A stretch of DNA of 41,719 bases from Caulobacter sp. CCUG 60055 (GCF_022750545.1 NZ_PUIC01000020.1:1-41719); one strand, 5' to 3'. Numbered from the stretch's first letter, positions 31,941 to 41,407 are shown. The notes: a model not told the origin generated them from the letters alone. Made by a program: numbers and translations.

Positions 31941-32543
31941 ATGAGCCAACCGAAGGCCTTCCTGGGCCCCGACGTGCGCGACCTGGGCGCGACGTGGATC
32001 GATCCGTCGGCGCGGCTGTTCGGGGCGGTCGAGATCGGCGCCGGCGCCTCGATCTGGTGCAACGTCGTGGCGCGGGCCGAGAGCGACGCCGTGGTCATCG
32101 GCGAGAACAGCAACATCCAGGACTTCGTGATGATCCACGTCGGCTCGCGAACCGGAACGACCATCGGCCGCAACTGCTCGATCACCCACCATTGCACCCT
32201 GCACGGCTGCGTCATCGAGGACGACGTGCTGGTCGGGATCGGGGCGACGATCATGGACGGCTGCGTGATCGGCCGCGGGTCGATCGTCGCGGGCGGCGCC
32301 TTCCTGACCGAGGGCACGGTGATCCCGCCGTTCTCGATCGTCATGGGCGCGCCGGCCAAGGCGGCCAAGACCCGCGACAACACCTTCGCCAACCGCATGA
32401 ACGCCTTCCTCTACCGCCGCAACGGCGAGGCCTATGCGGCGGGGGATTACAGGCTGTGGTCGCGCGAGGACTTCCGCGCCGAGATGGCCGCCGAGGCCGG
32501 GCGCCTGCACGCCGAGATCGCCGCCGCCGCGGCGGCGCAATGA
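31941..32543 (+). CDS. Gamma-carbonic-anhydrase-like hexapeptide protein
   Basis: 200 aa left-handed beta-helix protein with hexapeptide repeats from ~residue 20 to 140. The three metal histidines of the gamma-CA/PaaY/YrdA family are present: MIHVG (His66) and THHCTLHGC (His83 and His88). The family RGD motif near the active site reads RAE here (Arg45, Glu47), and SNIQD is conserved. The C-terminal helix covers ~150-200. Many YrdA/PaaY proteins have weak or no CO2-hydration activity and some act as thioesterases, so the reaction is uncertain. SD-like GAAG lies before the ATG. The gene is alone, with the amidohydrolase starting 59 bases later. Confidence 0.88.
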   Translation: MSQPKAFLGPDVRDLGATWIDPSARLFGAVEIGAGASIWCNVVARAESDAVVIGENSNIQDFVMIHVGSRTGTTIGRNCSITHHCTLHGCVIEDDVLVGIGATIMDGCVIGRGSIVAGGAFLTEGTVIPPFSIVMGAPAKAAKTRDNTFANRMNAFLYRRNGEAYAAGDYRLWSREDFRAEMAAEAGRLHAEIAAAAAAQ

Positions 32544-32602
32544 TCGTTGCGGTTGAACCGGCGGCCGATTAGCGTGAAGCCTCCGTTCCGAGGGGGAAGG
32601 TC

Positions 32603-34660
32603 ATGCCCAAGCTCGCCGTCGCCGCGTTCGTCCTGATGTCGGCGGCGGTCGCCGTCGCCCCGATGGCGGTCGCCCAGACCCCGGCCGCCGAACTGGCCAA
32701 GCCGCCGCCCGACGCCCAGGTGTTCACCATCATGTCCAGCGCCGGCCAGCACGGCCAGTCGCGCTACTGGACCGCGCCGGACGGCGCGCTGATGGGCCGG
32801 CTCAGCCTGCTGCTGCGCGGCCAGGCCTGGGAGGAGGACGAGACCATCCGCCTGGGCCCGGACGGCGCCATCGCCGACTACCGCCTGCGCGGGTCGAGCC
32901 CCAACGGCGACGTCGGCGAGACCTTCCGCGTCGACAAGGGCCAGGCCAGCTGGAAGTCGCCGTTCGACGCCGGCTCGGCCCGCTACGACAGCCCCGCCTT
33001 CTATCTGGCGGCCGGCAACAGCATCCGGGCGGGCGACTTGCCGGTGGAGCGGATGATCGCCACCGGCCGCGAGGTCGCCCTGCTGCCCGGCGGCAAGGGC
33101 CGGGCCGAGAAGCTGACCGAGGCGACCGTGGGCCAGGGCGCCTCGGCCCTGCATGTGACGGCCTGGACCATCACCGGGATCGTCGGCACGCCGTTCGCCG
33201 TCTGGACCGACGACAAGGGCAAGGTGTTCGCCAACATCGGCGGCCTCAGCACCATCCGCGCCGGCTACGAGAGCGCTCAGCCGCTGCTGGAGAAGGCCCA
33301 GGACGACGCCATGGCCCGGCAGTCGCCGGTGCTGGCGCGCCGGCTGGCGACCACGCCGGCGGGGCCGGTCGCCTTCGTCGACGTGCGCGCCTTCCTCGAC
33401 GGCGGCCGCTTCGCCGAGCACCAGACGGTGGTGGTCGACGGCGGCAAGATCGTCGCCGTCGGACCGGCGGCCCAGGTCAAGGTCCCGGCCGGGGCCAAGG
33501 TGATCGAGGGCGCGGGCCGCACCCTGACGCCGGGCCTGTGGGACAGCCACATGCATGTGGGCGACGACTACACCGGCCCCTCGGAGCTGTCGCTCGGCGT
33601 CACCTCGGTGCGCGACCCGGGCAACAACGACGCCCTGACCATCGCCCGGCGCCAGCGCCGCGCCGCCGGCGAGCTGTTGTCGCCGCACGTCTACGCCTCG
33701 TCGCTGATCGACGGGAAAGGCCCCAACACCGCCCAGGTGGCCAACGTGGTCACCTCCCGCGACGAGGCGGTCAAGGCGGTCGACGAGGCCAAGGCCAAGG
33801 GCCAGACCGGGGTCAAGTTCTACGGCACCTTCAATCCCGACTGGGTGGCGCCGGCCGCGGCCGAGGCGCACAGGCTCGGCCTGCACGTCCACGGCCACCT
33901 GCCGGCCGGCATGCGCACCGACCAGGCCGTCGACGCCGGCTATGACGAGATCACCCACATCTACTTCGTGGCCATGCAGGCCATGCCGGACGATGTGGTG
34001 GCCCATTCCAACGGCATGCAGCGCTTCGAGGGCGTCGGCCGCTACTTCAAGGACGTCGACCTCGACGCCGAGCCGATGAAGTCGCTGATCGCCAAGATGG
34101 CGGCGCGCAAGATCGCGGTCGACCCGACCCTGGTGGTGGTCGAGGGCCTGTACATGCCCGAGAACGGCGACATGTCGCCGTCCTACGCGCCGTTCGTCGG
34201 CACGCTGCCGGCGGCGGTGGAGCGCGGCTTCCGCCAGGGCGGCTTCGCCCCGCCGGCCGGCGTCACCCGCGCCGACTACCGGGCCAGCTTCCGCAAGCTG
34301 GTCGAGCTGGTCGGCCGCCTGCACAAGGCCGGCGCGCCGGTGGTGGCCGGCACCGACGGCTCGGGCCTGGAGCTGGTGCGCGAGCTGGAGCTCTATGTCG
34401 AGGCGGGCTTCACCCCGGCCGAGGCGCTGGAGGCGGCGACCATCGTTCCCGCCCGGCTGGTCGGCGTCGGCGGGCGCACCGGCTCGATCGCGGTGGGCAA
34501 GGACGCCGACCTGGTGCTGGTCGAGGGCGACCCGTCGCGGACCATCGGCGACCTGCGGCACACGCGGGTGGTGATGATGGACGGCAAGCTGATGGACGCC
34601 GACCAGCTGCGCGGCGCCGTCGGCGTCGGCGGCCGGCCGAAGTTCGACCTGGCCGACTGA
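32603..34660 (+). CDS. Exported amidohydrolase with long N-terminal domain
   Basis: 685 aa. Signal peptide at residues 1-24 (AVAPMAVAQ). Residues ~30-260 form a beta-rich domain of the kind found before many secreted amidohydrolases of Caulobacter and relatives. The C-terminal ~400 residues are a metal-dependent amidohydrolase: LWDSHMHVGDD (HxH), TGVKFYGTF (possible carboxylated Lys), HVHGHLP, EITHIYF and AGTDGSG (Asp), with the closing signature IAVGKDADLVLVEG. GAGGGGGAAGG gives a strong SD. Close relatives are annotated as imidazolonepropionase-like or dipeptidase-like, but the substrate is not evident. It is convergent with the XRE gene, with only 10 bases between stops. Confidence 0.88.
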   Translation: MPKLAVAAFVLMSAAVAVAPMAVAQTPAAELAKPPPDAQVFTIMSSAGQHGQSRYWTAPDGALMGRLSLLLRGQAWEEDETIRLGPDGAIADYRLRGSSPNGDVGETFRVDKGQASWKSPFDAGSARYDSPAFYLAAGNSIRAGDLPVERMIATGREVALLPGGKGRAEKLTEATVGQGASALHVTAWTITGIVGTPFAVWTDDKGKVFANIGGLSTIRAGYESAQPLLEKAQDDAMARQSPVLARRLATTPAGPVAFVDVRAFLDGGRFAEHQTVVVDGGKIVAVGPAAQVKVPAGAKVIEGAGRTLTPGLWDSHMHVGDDYTGPSELSLGVTSVRDPGNNDALTIARRQRRAAGELLSPHVYASSLIDGKGPNTAQVANVVTSRDEAVKAVDEAKAKGQTGVKFYGTFNPDWVAPAAAEAHRLGLHVHGHLPAGMRTDQAVDAGYDEITHIYFVAMQAMPDDVVAHSNGMQRFEGVGRYFKDVDLDAEPMKSLIAKMAARKIAVDPTLVVVEGLYMPENGDMSPSYAPFVGTLPAAVERGFRQGGFAPPAGVTRADYRASFRKLVELVGRLHKAGAPVVAGTDGSGLELVRELELYVEAGFTPAEALEAATIVPARLVGVGGRTGSIAVGKDADLVLVEGDPSRTIGDLRHTRVVMMDGKLMDADQLRGAVGVGGRPKFDLAD

Positions 34661-34670
34661 AGGCCGGGCT

Positions 34671-35432
34671 TCAGCCGGCGAACATCCGGGCGAAGCCCTG
34701 GCCGGCGACGCGGGTCAGGGCGGCGCGATAGGCCGCGTGCCGGGGCTCGCCCGGGGCGATGCGGCCGAAGACGGCGTCCGGCGCGCGGCGCAGGGGAACC
34801 AGGGCGATGGGCGCGGCGGCGGGGGTCAGCTGGCTGCCGACGCCGGCGTGCAGAGTGGTCAGCAGGCCGTACATCTCGCCGTCTATGGTCGGCCGGCCGA
34901 GGATGGCCAGCCGGAACTGCCCCTGCTCGTTGGTGACCAGATAGATGTGGCCCGACTGGTTCGACAGCGACACCGCGCCCTTCTGGGTGAAGGCGGCGTC
35001 CAGCCGGGCGGCCTCGCGGAAGGTCAGGCTGGACGAGGCCTCGTCCCACAGGATCTCGGTGCGGTAGGCGTAGACCGCCTCGGGCGTCTCGAACGACGGC
35101 CGCAGGGTCAGGTAGTCGCCTTCCAGCCAGGCGACCGCCGGGCGGGAATAGGCTCCCAGCGCCTCGGGCGCGAGGCCCAGGGCCGGCGGCGCCCCCGCAG
35201 GCGCCGTCCTGGGCCGCAGGGCCGCGCCTAGGGCCTCCTCCAGCCGCACGGTGGTCGCCAGGGTGAACGGACGGCGCCCGGCCAGGGCCTTCTCCAGGGT
35301 CGAGATGCTGATCCTGGCGTCGTCGGCCAGCTGCTGGCGCGAGATGCGGCGACGGGCCAGCTCCTCGCGCACGCGGGCGGCGATGGCCTGGCTCTGTTCG
35401 GTGGAAAGATCGACTTCGGCGCTCAGCCCCAT
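34671..35432 (-). CDS. XRE-family regulator with C-terminal sensor-like domain
   Basis: 253 aa. HTH at residues ~15-70 (ARVREELARRRISRQQLADD, SISTLEKALAGRRPFT). The C-terminal ~150 residues (YSRPAVAWLEGDYLTLRPSF, EILWDEASSSLTFRE, SGHIYLVTNEQGQFRLAILG) form a beta-rich domain recurrent in alphaproteobacterial XRE regulators but without known ligand. ATG at 35432 is chosen; the frame is open for another 61 codons but these are Pro/Arg-rich and cover the likely promoter. It is divergent from the sortase-target gene across 181 bases that contain a direct repeat, so control of that gene is possible. Confidence 0.85.
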   Translation of the reverse strand: MGLSAEVDLSTEQSQAIAARVREELARRRISRQQLADDARISISTLEKALAGRRPFTLATTVRLEEALGAALRPRTAPAGAPPALGLAPEALGAYSRPAVAWLEGDYLTLRPSFETPEAVYAYRTEILWDEASSSLTFREAARLDAAFTQKGAVSLSNQSGHIYLVTNEQGQFRLAILGRPTIDGEMYGLLTTLHAGVGSQLTPAAAPIALVPLRRAPDAVFGRIAPGEPRHAAYRAALTRVAGQGFARMFAG

Positions 35433-35446
35433 GCAGTCGGCTCCCG

Positions 35447-35464
35447 ACAAATCCGCACAAATCC
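35447..35464. repeat. Tandem ACAAATCC motif upstream of the XRE gene
   Basis: ACAAATCC at 35447-35454 and 35457-35464 (10-base period, one helical turn), 15 bases upstream of the regulator's start. Tandem sites on one helix face suggest a cooperative autoregulatory operator. Confidence 0.45.
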
Positions 35465-35613
35465 TCACATAGCCGGACAGGCCGGGCGGCGGCAAGGCGA
35501 CGGCGGCCGAACGCGGCGGCGGCGGCCGGAACAAGGCGGAACTTGAGGCTCGTCCCGGCGGCCGCGTGTGAAGACAAGGGAGATCCCTCTTCCTCGGGAT
35601 GATGGAGATCGTC

Positions 35614-37758
35614 ATGTCCCTTCCGACCGCCGCCCGGCTGCTTCGCCCGGCCGCTTCCCGCCCGCTTCAGGCGACGTTCCGCCCCGACCGCGGCGGCGTG
35701 ATCGCCCTGGCGATGCTGGCCGCCCTGTTCGCCGTCTTGGCCCTCTACGGGCGCGCCTGGGCGGCCGACCCGGCCCGCATGACCTCGGGCTCGCTGCTGC
35801 TGCGCGCCAAGGGCGGCGACTATGTCGAGGCCGTGCGCCTCGGCACCGACGTCGACATGACGGTCAGCGGCATGACCGTCCGCACCCGCGTCACCCAGGC
35901 CTTCCGCAACGTCTCGGACCACTGGGTCGAGGCGGTCTACGTCTATCCGCTGCCGGAGGACGGCGGCGTCGACACGCTGAAGATGACGGTTGGCGACCGG
36001 GTGATCGTCGGCGAGGTCAAGAAGAAGGCCGACGCCAAGGCCCTCTACGAGCGCGCCAAGGCCGAGGGCCGCGTCGCCGGCCTGGTCGAGCAGGACCGCC
36101 CGAACCTGTTCACCAACTCGGTCGCCAACATCGGTCCGGGCGAGACCGTGGTAGTGCAGATCGAATACCAAGCCCCCGTCGCCCTGTCGGACGGCGAATA
36201 CAGCCTGCGCGTCCCCCTGGTCGCCGCGCCGCGCTACACCCGGGCGGGCGGCGCGCCCTCGGCCGAGGGCCGCGCCCCGCTGCTCGACCCGCGCCGCCAT
36301 CGTCCGGTCAATCCGGTGTCGATCACCGTGCGCCTGCGCCCGGGCTTCGCCCTGACGGGCCTGTCCAGCCGCAACCACGCCGTCTCGACGCGCAACGACC
36401 CGGCCGGCGGCAAGATCGTCAGCCTGGTCGGCGGCGAGGTTCCCGCCGACCGCGACTTCGAGCTGATCTGGCGGGCGGCCCCGTCGTCCGCCCCGACGGT
36501 CGGCCTGTTCCGCGAGCATGTCGCCGGCGGCGACTACGTGCTGGCCCAGGTGACGCCGCCGATCGCGCCCCGCAAGGGACCGCCCGTCCCGCGCGAGATC
36601 GTCTTCGTCATCGACAATTCCGGCTCGATGGGCGGGACCTCGATCCGCCAGGCCAAGGCCGGGCTCGCCTACGGCCTGTCGCGGCTGAAGCCGGGCGACC
36701 GCTTCAACGTCGTGCGCTTCGACCACACCCTGACCGTGCTGTTCCCCGACTCGGTTCCCGCCGACGCCGCCCACCTTGGCCAGGCCCAGAAGTTCGTCGC
36801 CGGGCTGGACGCGGCCGGCGGCACCGAGATGGTCCCGGCCATGCGCGCGGCCCTGGCCGATCCGCGCCCCTACGACGCCAGCCACGTCCGCCAGGTGGTG
36901 TTCCTGACCGACGGCGAGATCAGCAACGAACAGCAGCTGTTCGACGCCATCACCGCCGGCCGCGGCCGCTCGCGGGTGTTCATGGCCGGCATCGGCTCGG
37001 CGCCCAACACCTTCCTGATGACCCGCGCCGCCGAGCTCGGGCGGGGAACCTACACCCACATCGGTTCGGTCGACGCGGTGGAGAACCAGATGCGCCAGCT
37101 GTTCGAGAAGCTGGAGAGCCCGGCGGCCACCAACCTGACCGCGACGGTCGAGGGGACCTCCGCCGACCTCGCCCCGGCCGTGCTGCCCGACCTCTATCGC
37201 GGCGAGCCGGTGATGATCGCCGCCAAGGTGGGAGCGACGCGCGGCGTGTTGCGCGTCGCCGGAATGGTCGACGGCAAGCCGTGGGAAGCTCGGCTGCCGC
37301 TGCAGGACGCCGCGCCGGGCGAGGGGATCTCCAAGCTGTGGGCCCGCCGCCGGATCGCCGACGCCGAGGTCGCCCGCAGCCTGGGCCGCATCACCGCCGA
37401 GGAGGCCGACGCCCGCGTCCTGGCCCTGGGCCTGGACCACCATCTGGTCACCAGCCAGACCAGCCTGGTGGCGGTGGACGAGACCCCCTCGCGCCCGGTC
37501 GGGACGCCCCTGGTCCGCAGCGACCTGCCGCTGAACCTGCCGGCGGGCTGGGACTTCGACGCCCTGTTCGGCGGCGTGCGCCACGGCGCCCAGCGGCCGC
37601 CGGCCGGCGCCGAGGCCGGCCAGGGCGTCGAGGGGGTGGACCTGCCGCAGACCGCCACCGACGCGCCGCTGCTGATGCTGCTGGGGCTCGGCGGGCTGGC
37701 GGCCGGCGCGGCCGTGGCCGGCGGGACCTGGGTCGCCCAGCGGAGGCGGGCGGCGTGA
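35614..37758 (+). CDS. Proteobacterial sortase target protein with VIT and VWA domains
   Basis: 714 aa surface-type protein. N-terminal hydrophobic segment (VIALAMLAALFAVLALYGRA) then cleavage near AWAAD. VIT domain roughly 50-200 (VTQAFRNVSDHWVEAVYVYP). VWA domain roughly 325-490 with an intact MIDAS: VFVIDNSGSMGG (DxSxS), GGTEM (Thr) and LTDGEIS (Asp). C-terminal sorting signal LPQTA (37642-37656), hydrophobic helix, then RRRAA. The layout matches the known marine proteobacterial sortase target family, related in domain order to inter-alpha-trypsin inhibitor heavy chains. ATG at 35614 has GGAGA upstream; ATGs at 35599 and 35602 are less well placed. It overlaps the sortase gene by GTGA, so substrate and enzyme are coupled. 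Confidence 0.93.
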   Translation: MSLPTAARLLRPAASRPLQATFRPDRGGVIALAMLAALFAVLALYGRAWAADPARMTSGSLLLRAKGGDYVEAVRLGTDVDMTVSGMTVRTRVTQAFRNVSDHWVEAVYVYPLPEDGGVDTLKMTVGDRVIVGEVKKKADAKALYERAKAEGRVAGLVEQDRPNLFTNSVANIGPGETVVVQIEYQAPVALSDGEYSLRVPLVAAPRYTRAGGAPSAEGRAPLLDPRRHRPVNPVSITVRLRPGFALTGLSSRNHAVSTRNDPAGGKIVSLVGGEVPADRDFELIWRAAPSSAPTVGLFREHVAGGDYVLAQVTPPIAPRKGPPVPREIVFVIDNSGSMGGTSIRQAKAGLAYGLSRLKPGDRFNVVRFDHTLTVLFPDSVPADAAHLGQAQKFVAGLDAAGGTEMVPAMRAALADPRPYDASHVRQVVFLTDGEISNEQQLFDAITAGRGRSRVFMAGIGSAPNTFLMTRAAELGRGTYTHIGSVDAVENQMRQLFEKLESPAATNLTATVEGTSADLAPAVLPDLYRGEPVMIAAKVGATRGVLRVAGMVDGKPWEARLPLQDAAPGEGISKLWARRRIADAEVARSLGRITAEEADARVLALGLDHHLVTSQTSLVAVDETPSRPVGTPLVRSDLPLNLPAGWDFDALFGGVRHGAQRPPAGAEAGQGVEGVDLPQTATDAPLLMLLGLGGLAAGAAVAGGTWVAQRRRAA

Positions 37759-38387
37759 GCCCCCGCCGGATCACGACGGGAGCCGCCGCGCGGCGGCTCC
37801 CCCTCCCGATGCTGGCCGGCGCCGCGCTGGCCCTCGCGGGGCTGATCCTCTGCGGCCAGGGGGCGTGGATCTACGCCAAGGCCGCCTTGGCCCAGGTGCT
37901 GCTGGACCGCGCCTTCGCCCAGTCCGTGCACGATGGACGGCCGGTGCGGCCCTGGCCCTGGGCCGACACCTGGCCCGCCGCCCGCATCGAGGTTCCGCGC
38001 CTCGGCCGCAGCGAGGTGGTGCTGGCCGGGGCCAGCGGCCAGGCCCTGGCCTTCGGGCCGGGCCACGTCACCGGCACGCCGCAGGCCGGCGAGGCGGGCA
38101 CCGCCGTCTACGCCGCCCACCGCGACACCCACTTCGCCTTCCTGGGCCAGGTGCGGCCGGGCGACGAGATCCGGGTGGAGCGGGCCGACGGCCGCATCGC
38201 CCGCTTCCGGGTCGAGGGCGCGCGGGTGGCCCGCTGGGACGCCTCGGGCGTCGATCCGCGCGCGCCGGGCCGCAATCTGGTCCTGGCGACCTGCTGGCCG
38301 CTGGACGGCCGCGTCCACGGGCCGCTGCGCTATGTCGTCGAGGCCCGCGCGCTGGAGGAGGACGGGCCTCAGGCCTTGAGCCGGTAA
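37755..38387 (+). CDS. Dedicated sortase (class GN, proteobacterial)
   Basis: 210 aa membrane-anchored transpeptidase. N-terminal helix at ~18-45 ([20 protein letters not shown]), then an extracytoplasmic sortase barrel with the catalytic trio YAAHRDTHF (His122), VLATCWP (Cys180) and GPLRYVVE (Arg192). GTG start inside the stop of the sortase target gene. In Gram-negatives this type is typically found as a single enzyme with a single LPxTx substrate. Its last 19 bases overlap the convergent ABC permease gene. Confidence 0.92.
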   Translation: MSPRRITTGAAARRLPLPMLAGAALALAGLILCGQGAWIYAKAALAQVLLDRAFAQSVHDGRPVRPWPWADTWPAARIEVPRLGRSEVVLAGASGQALAFGPGHVTGTPQAGEAGTAVYAAHRDTHFAFLGQVRPGDEIRVERADGRIARFRVEGARVARWDASGVDPRAPGRNLVLATCWPLDGRVHGPLRYVVEARALEEDGPQALSR

Positions 38388-39130
38388 CCCGTCTTGAAGA
38401 TCCAGGCGATCACCGCCAGGCACGCGGCCATGAACGCCACGGTCATGCCCAGGCTGACCCCGACCCCGACGTCCGACACCCCGTAGAAGCTCCAGCGGAA
38501 ACCGCTGACCAGATAGACGACGGGGTTGAACAGGGTGATCTGGCGCCAGACCGGCGGCAGCATGCTGATCGAATAGAAGCTGCCGCCCAGGAAGGTGAGC
38601 GGCGTGACGATCAGCATCGGCACGATCTGCAGCCGCTCGAAGCCGTCGGCCCAGACGCCGATGATGAAGCCGAACAGGCTGAAGGTCACGGCGGTGAGCA
38701 CCAGGAAGGCGGCCATCCACAGCGGATGGGCGATCTCGAACGGCACGAACAGCCGCGCCGTGATCAGAATGATCAGTCCAAGGATTATCGACTTGGTGGC
38801 GGCGGCGCCGACGTAGCCGGCGACGATCTCCATCGCCGAGATCGGCGCCGAGAGGATCTCGTAGATGGTGCCGGTGAAACGCGGAAAATAGATGCCGAAC
38901 GAGGCGTTGGAGATGCTCTCGGTCAGCAGCGACAGCATGATCAGGCCCGGTACGATGAAGGCGGCGTAGGACACGCCGTCCACCTGGGCCATGCGCGAGC
39001 CGATGGCCGAGCCGAACACCACGAAATAGAGCGAGGTCGACAGCACCGGCGATACGATGGACTGCAGCAGGGTGCGCCAGGTGCGCGCCAGCTCGAACAG
39101 ATAGATCGCGCGGATCGCGTGGAGGTTCAT
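38369..39130 (-). CDS. ABC-2 type transporter permease (YadH/NodJ-like)
   Basis: 253 aa integral membrane permease. [20 protein letters not shown] with [20 protein letters not shown] is the standard N-terminus; six hydrophobic helices follow, with [20 protein letters not shown] between the fourth and fifth as in ABC-2 exporters such as YadH, DrrB and NodJ. The start overlaps the stop of the ATPase gene (ATGA, 39127-39130), so the two are coupled. Typical cargo includes lipids, drugs or glycans; none is indicated here. The 3' end overlaps the sortase gene tail to tail by 19 bases. Confidence 0.92.
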   Translation of the reverse strand: MNLHAIRAIYLFELARTWRTLLQSIVSPVLSTSLYFVVFGSAIGSRMAQVDGVSYAAFIVPGLIMLSLLTESISNASFGIYFPRFTGTIYEILSAPISAMEIVAGYVGAAATKSIILGLIILITARLFVPFEIAHPLWMAAFLVLTAVTFSLFGFIIGVWADGFERLQIVPMLIVTPLTFLGGSFYSISMLPPVWRQITLFNPVVYLVSGFRWSFYGVSDVGVGVSLGMTVAFMAACLAVIAWIFKTGYRLKA

Positions 39131-40053
39131 GGCCGCGCCCTCACCAGGCTGACGAAGATGTCCTCCAGCGAGCTCTCGCTGGTCTGGAGGTCCTTGAAAT
39201 CGATCCCGAGGTCGTTGAGCCGCCGCATCAATCCGCCGATGCCGGTCCGCTCGCCCTGGGCGTCGAAGGTGTAGACCAGGCTCTCGCCGTCGGTCCCCAG
39301 TTCGAGGTCGTAGTCCGACAGGCCCTCCGGCACGGCGGCCAGCGGCGATTGCAGGTGCAGGGTCAACTGCTTCTTGCCGAGCTTGCGCATCAGCACGGCC
39401 TTGTCCTCGACCAGGACCAGCCGGCCCTTGTCGATCACCCCGATGCGGTCGGCCATCTCCTCGGCCTCTTCGATGTAGTGGGTGGTCAGGATGATGGTGA
39501 CGCCGGTCTCGCGCAGGGCGCGGACCATCTCCCACATGTCGCGGCGCAGTTCGACGTCGACCCCGGCGGTCGGCTCGTCGAGGAACAGGATGGCCGGCTC
39601 GTGCGACAGCGCCTTGGCGATCATCACCCGGCGCTTCATGCCGCCGGACAACGTCATGATCTTGTTGTCCTTCTTGTCCCACAGGGACAGGTCGCGCAGC
39701 ACCTTCTCGACATGGGCCGGGTTGGGCGCCTTGCCGAACAGGCCGCGGCTGAAGCTGACCGTCGCCCACACCGTTTCGAAGGCGTCGGTGGTCAGCTCCT
39801 GCGGGACCAGGCCGATCTTGGCGCGGGCGGCGCGGTAGTCGGTGACCACGTTGGCCCCGTCGGCCAGGATGACGCCCTCGGTCGGGTTGACGATGCCGCA
39901 CACCGCCCCGATCAGCGTCGTCTTGCCGGCGCCGTTGGGACCAAGCAGGGCGAAGATCTCGCCCTTGCGGATGTCGAGGTCGACGCCCTTCAGCGCCTGG
40001 AAACCGCCGGCGTAGGTCTTGGAAAGGCCGGCGATGGAAATGATCGGCTGCAC
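39127..40053 (-). CDS. ABC-2 type transporter ATP-binding protein (YadG-like)
   Basis: 308 aa ATPase. Walker [12 protein letters not shown]-loop LVPQEL, signature [11 protein letters not shown], Walker [13 protein letters not shown] and switch His TTHY are all intact. The C-terminal ~90 residues (from [15 protein letters not shown]) form the extra domain common to YadG/DrrA-type exporters. GTG at 40053 follows AGGAGG by 4 nt and gives the normal N-terminus [13 protein letters not shown]; the open frame starts a little earlier at 40083. It is coupled to the permease gene. Confidence 0.92.
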   Translation of the reverse strand: MQPIISIAGLSKTYAGGFQALKGVDLDIRKGEIFALLGPNGAGKTTLIGAVCGIVNPTEGVILADGANVVTDYRAARAKIGLVPQELTTDAFETVWATVSFSRGLFGKAPNPAHVEKVLRDLSLWDKKDNKIMTLSGGMKRRVMIAKALSHEPAILFLDEPTAGVDVELRRDMWEMVRALRETGVTIILTTHYIEEAEEMADRIGVIDKGRLVLVEDKAVLMRKLGKKQLTLHLQSPLAAVPEGLSDYDLELGTDGESLVYTFDAQGERTGIGGLMRRLNDLGIDFKDLQTSESSLEDIFVSLVRARP

Positions 40054-40094
40054 GCAACCTCCTGAACGCTGGGGCGGCCGCATATGTCGCAGGA

Positions 40095-40122
40095 TTCGCC
40101 GCCGGAATTTAGGGGCGGCGAA
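40095..40122. terminator. Inverted repeat between the yceI-like gene and the ABC operon
   Basis: Perfect 9-bp arms TTCGCCGCC / GGCGGCGAA around a 10-nt loop. Together with the hairpin at 40150-40179 it separates the two minus-strand units. It may be a terminator, or a leader element 42 bases before the ATPase start. Confidence 0.4.
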
Positions 40123-40149
40123 CCCGGTCGGCGCGGGGGCGCGCCGCGA

Positions 40150-40179
40150 GCCGCCGCCCGGACGGCCCGCGGCGGCGGC
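40150..40179 (-). terminator. GC hairpin directly after the YceI-family stop
   Basis: 9-bp arms GCCGCCGCC / GGCGGCGGC with a 12-nt loop, starting one base past the minus-strand stop. No U-tract follows. Confidence 0.45.
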
Positions 40180-40180
40180 C

Positions 40181-40903
40181 TCATCCCTTGGGCGGCGGGG
40201 CGGCGGGGCCCGGCTGGGTGAACTCGGTCTCGATCACCACCTCGATCGCGTCGCCGACGCCCATGGTGGTGCCCGGCGCGGGCAGGCCGAAGGCGATGCC
40301 GAAGTCGGAGCGCTTGAACGTTCCGTGCGCCGAGAAGCCGATGCGCGCGCCGCTCGGGTCCATGCCGCCGGCCGGATAGCCGCCGTTGAACTTGGCGTTC
40401 AGCGTCACCGGCCGGGTCACGCCGTGCAGCGTCAGATCGCCGGTCACCGTCGCCGTCGCCGGTCCGGTCGGCTCGACCTTGGTGGAGCGGAAGGCGAGGT
40501 CGGCGAAGCGGGCGACGTCGAGGAACTGCCGCTGCACCTGGGCGTCGAAATCGAGCTTCTTGGGCTCGGGGTAGTCGGTCTGCAGCGAGCGCGGGTCGAT
40601 GGTCACGCTCACCGCCATGGTCTCCGGCTTGGCCGGATCGAACTGCAGGCGGCCGTCCACCTTGGTGAAGCGGCCGGTGTAGCGCGACAGCCCCAGGTGA
40701 TCGACGCGGAAGATGACGCTGGTGTGGGCGGGGTCGAGCGTATAGGCGCCGGCCGGGGCCTTGGTCTGGGCCGCGGCCGGCGCGCTCTGGGCGGCCGGCG
40801 CGGTCGTGGCCGAAGGCTGGTCGGATTTGACGGCGGCCGGCTTCTGCGGCGAGCAGGCCGTAAGGGCGACGACGGCCATGGCGGCCGGGAACAGGCGTTT
40901 CAT
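40181..40903 (-). CDS. YceI-family lipoprotein
   Basis: 240 aa. Lipoprotein signal: [17 protein letters not shown] with lipobox LTAC (Cys17), then a Pro/Ala linker to ~residue 50. The YceI lipocalin-like barrel follows: [52 protein letters not shown] and FGIAFG. Family members bind polyisoprenoid or fatty ligands and often respond to acid or osmotic stress. It is translationally coupled to the SRPBCC gene upstream (ATGA, 40900-40903). Confidence 0.9.
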   Translation of the reverse strand: MKRLFPAAMAVVALTACSPQKPAAVKSDQPSATTAPAAQSAPAAAQTKAPAGAYTLDPAHTSVIFRVDHLGLSRYTGRFTKVDGRLQFDPAKPETMAVSVTIDPRSLQTDYPEPKKLDFDAQVQRQFLDVARFADLAFRSTKVEPTGPATATVTGDLTLHGVTRPVTLNAKFNGGYPAGGMDPSGARIGFSAHGTFKRSDFGIAFGLPAPGTTMGVGDAIEVVIETEFTQPGPAAPPPKG

Positions 40904-41388
40904 TCGGCGTCTCCTTTGGTGAACAGCGCGTCGAGACGGGCCAGGCTCTGCGTCCAGCCGATCTCCATGCCTTGCAGTTTGGCGTCCGCCCCCGGCGCGA
41001 GGCCGGCGGCGCGGGCGTGCACGCGAACCTCGACGCCGCCGTCCCGCTCGGCGAAGAGGGCGATGGTCAGGGCCTCCAGCACCGGGCCGCCGTCCTCTTC
41101 CCCGGCGACGGCGACGAAGGCGATACGCTCCGGGGCGGCCAGTTCGCGGAAGGTGGCGCTCATCGGATGGTCGACCCCGTCGGGCCCGTGCATGACCAGG
41201 CGCAGCGCGCCGCCGGGACAGGGAGACAGTTCAGCGACGGTGCTGCTGAAGCCCGCCGGACCCCACCACGCCGCCAGGCGGGCGGGCTCGATCCAGGCCT
41301 TGAACACCTGGTCGCGCGGCGCGGCGATGAAGCGGCTGACCTCGATCTCGCAGGCCGGGAGCGGCTTGGGGAAAGGGGTTCTGGTCAT
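40900..41388 (-). CDS. SRPBCC/AHSA1-domain protein
   Basis: 162 aa START-like barrel protein. SRFIAAPRDQVFKAWIEPARLAAWWGPAGF is the typical AHSA1 (Hsp90-activator homology) N-terminus, and GWTQSLARLDALF the closing helix. A GGAG SD precedes the ATG. These proteins carry a hydrophobic ligand cavity; specific function is unknown. It forms a unit with the VOC-family gene upstream and the YceI lipoprotein downstream. Confidence 0.88.
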   Translation of the reverse strand: MTRTPFPKPLPACEIEVSRFIAAPRDQVFKAWIEPARLAAWWGPAGFSSTVAELSPCPGGALRLVMHGPDGVDHPMSATFRELAAPERIAFVAVAGEEDGGPVLEALTIALFAERDGGVEVRVHARAAGLAPGADAKLQGMEIGWTQSLARLDALFTKGDAE

Positions 41389-41407
41389 GGCGGCTCCGGG
41401 GTGGAAC

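Noticed and set aside
34393-37584. A 1063-codon open frame on the minus strand across three genes
   Set aside because: Antisense frame of GC-rich genes: composition is Arg/Gly/His/Gln-rich with no domain, and it runs through the well-supported amidohydrolase, XRE and sortase-target genes.
37865-39274. A 469-codon plus-strand frame covering sortase and ABC permease
   Set aside because: It is out of frame with the sortase, whose His-Cys-Arg set is intact, and antisense to a canonical ABC permease.
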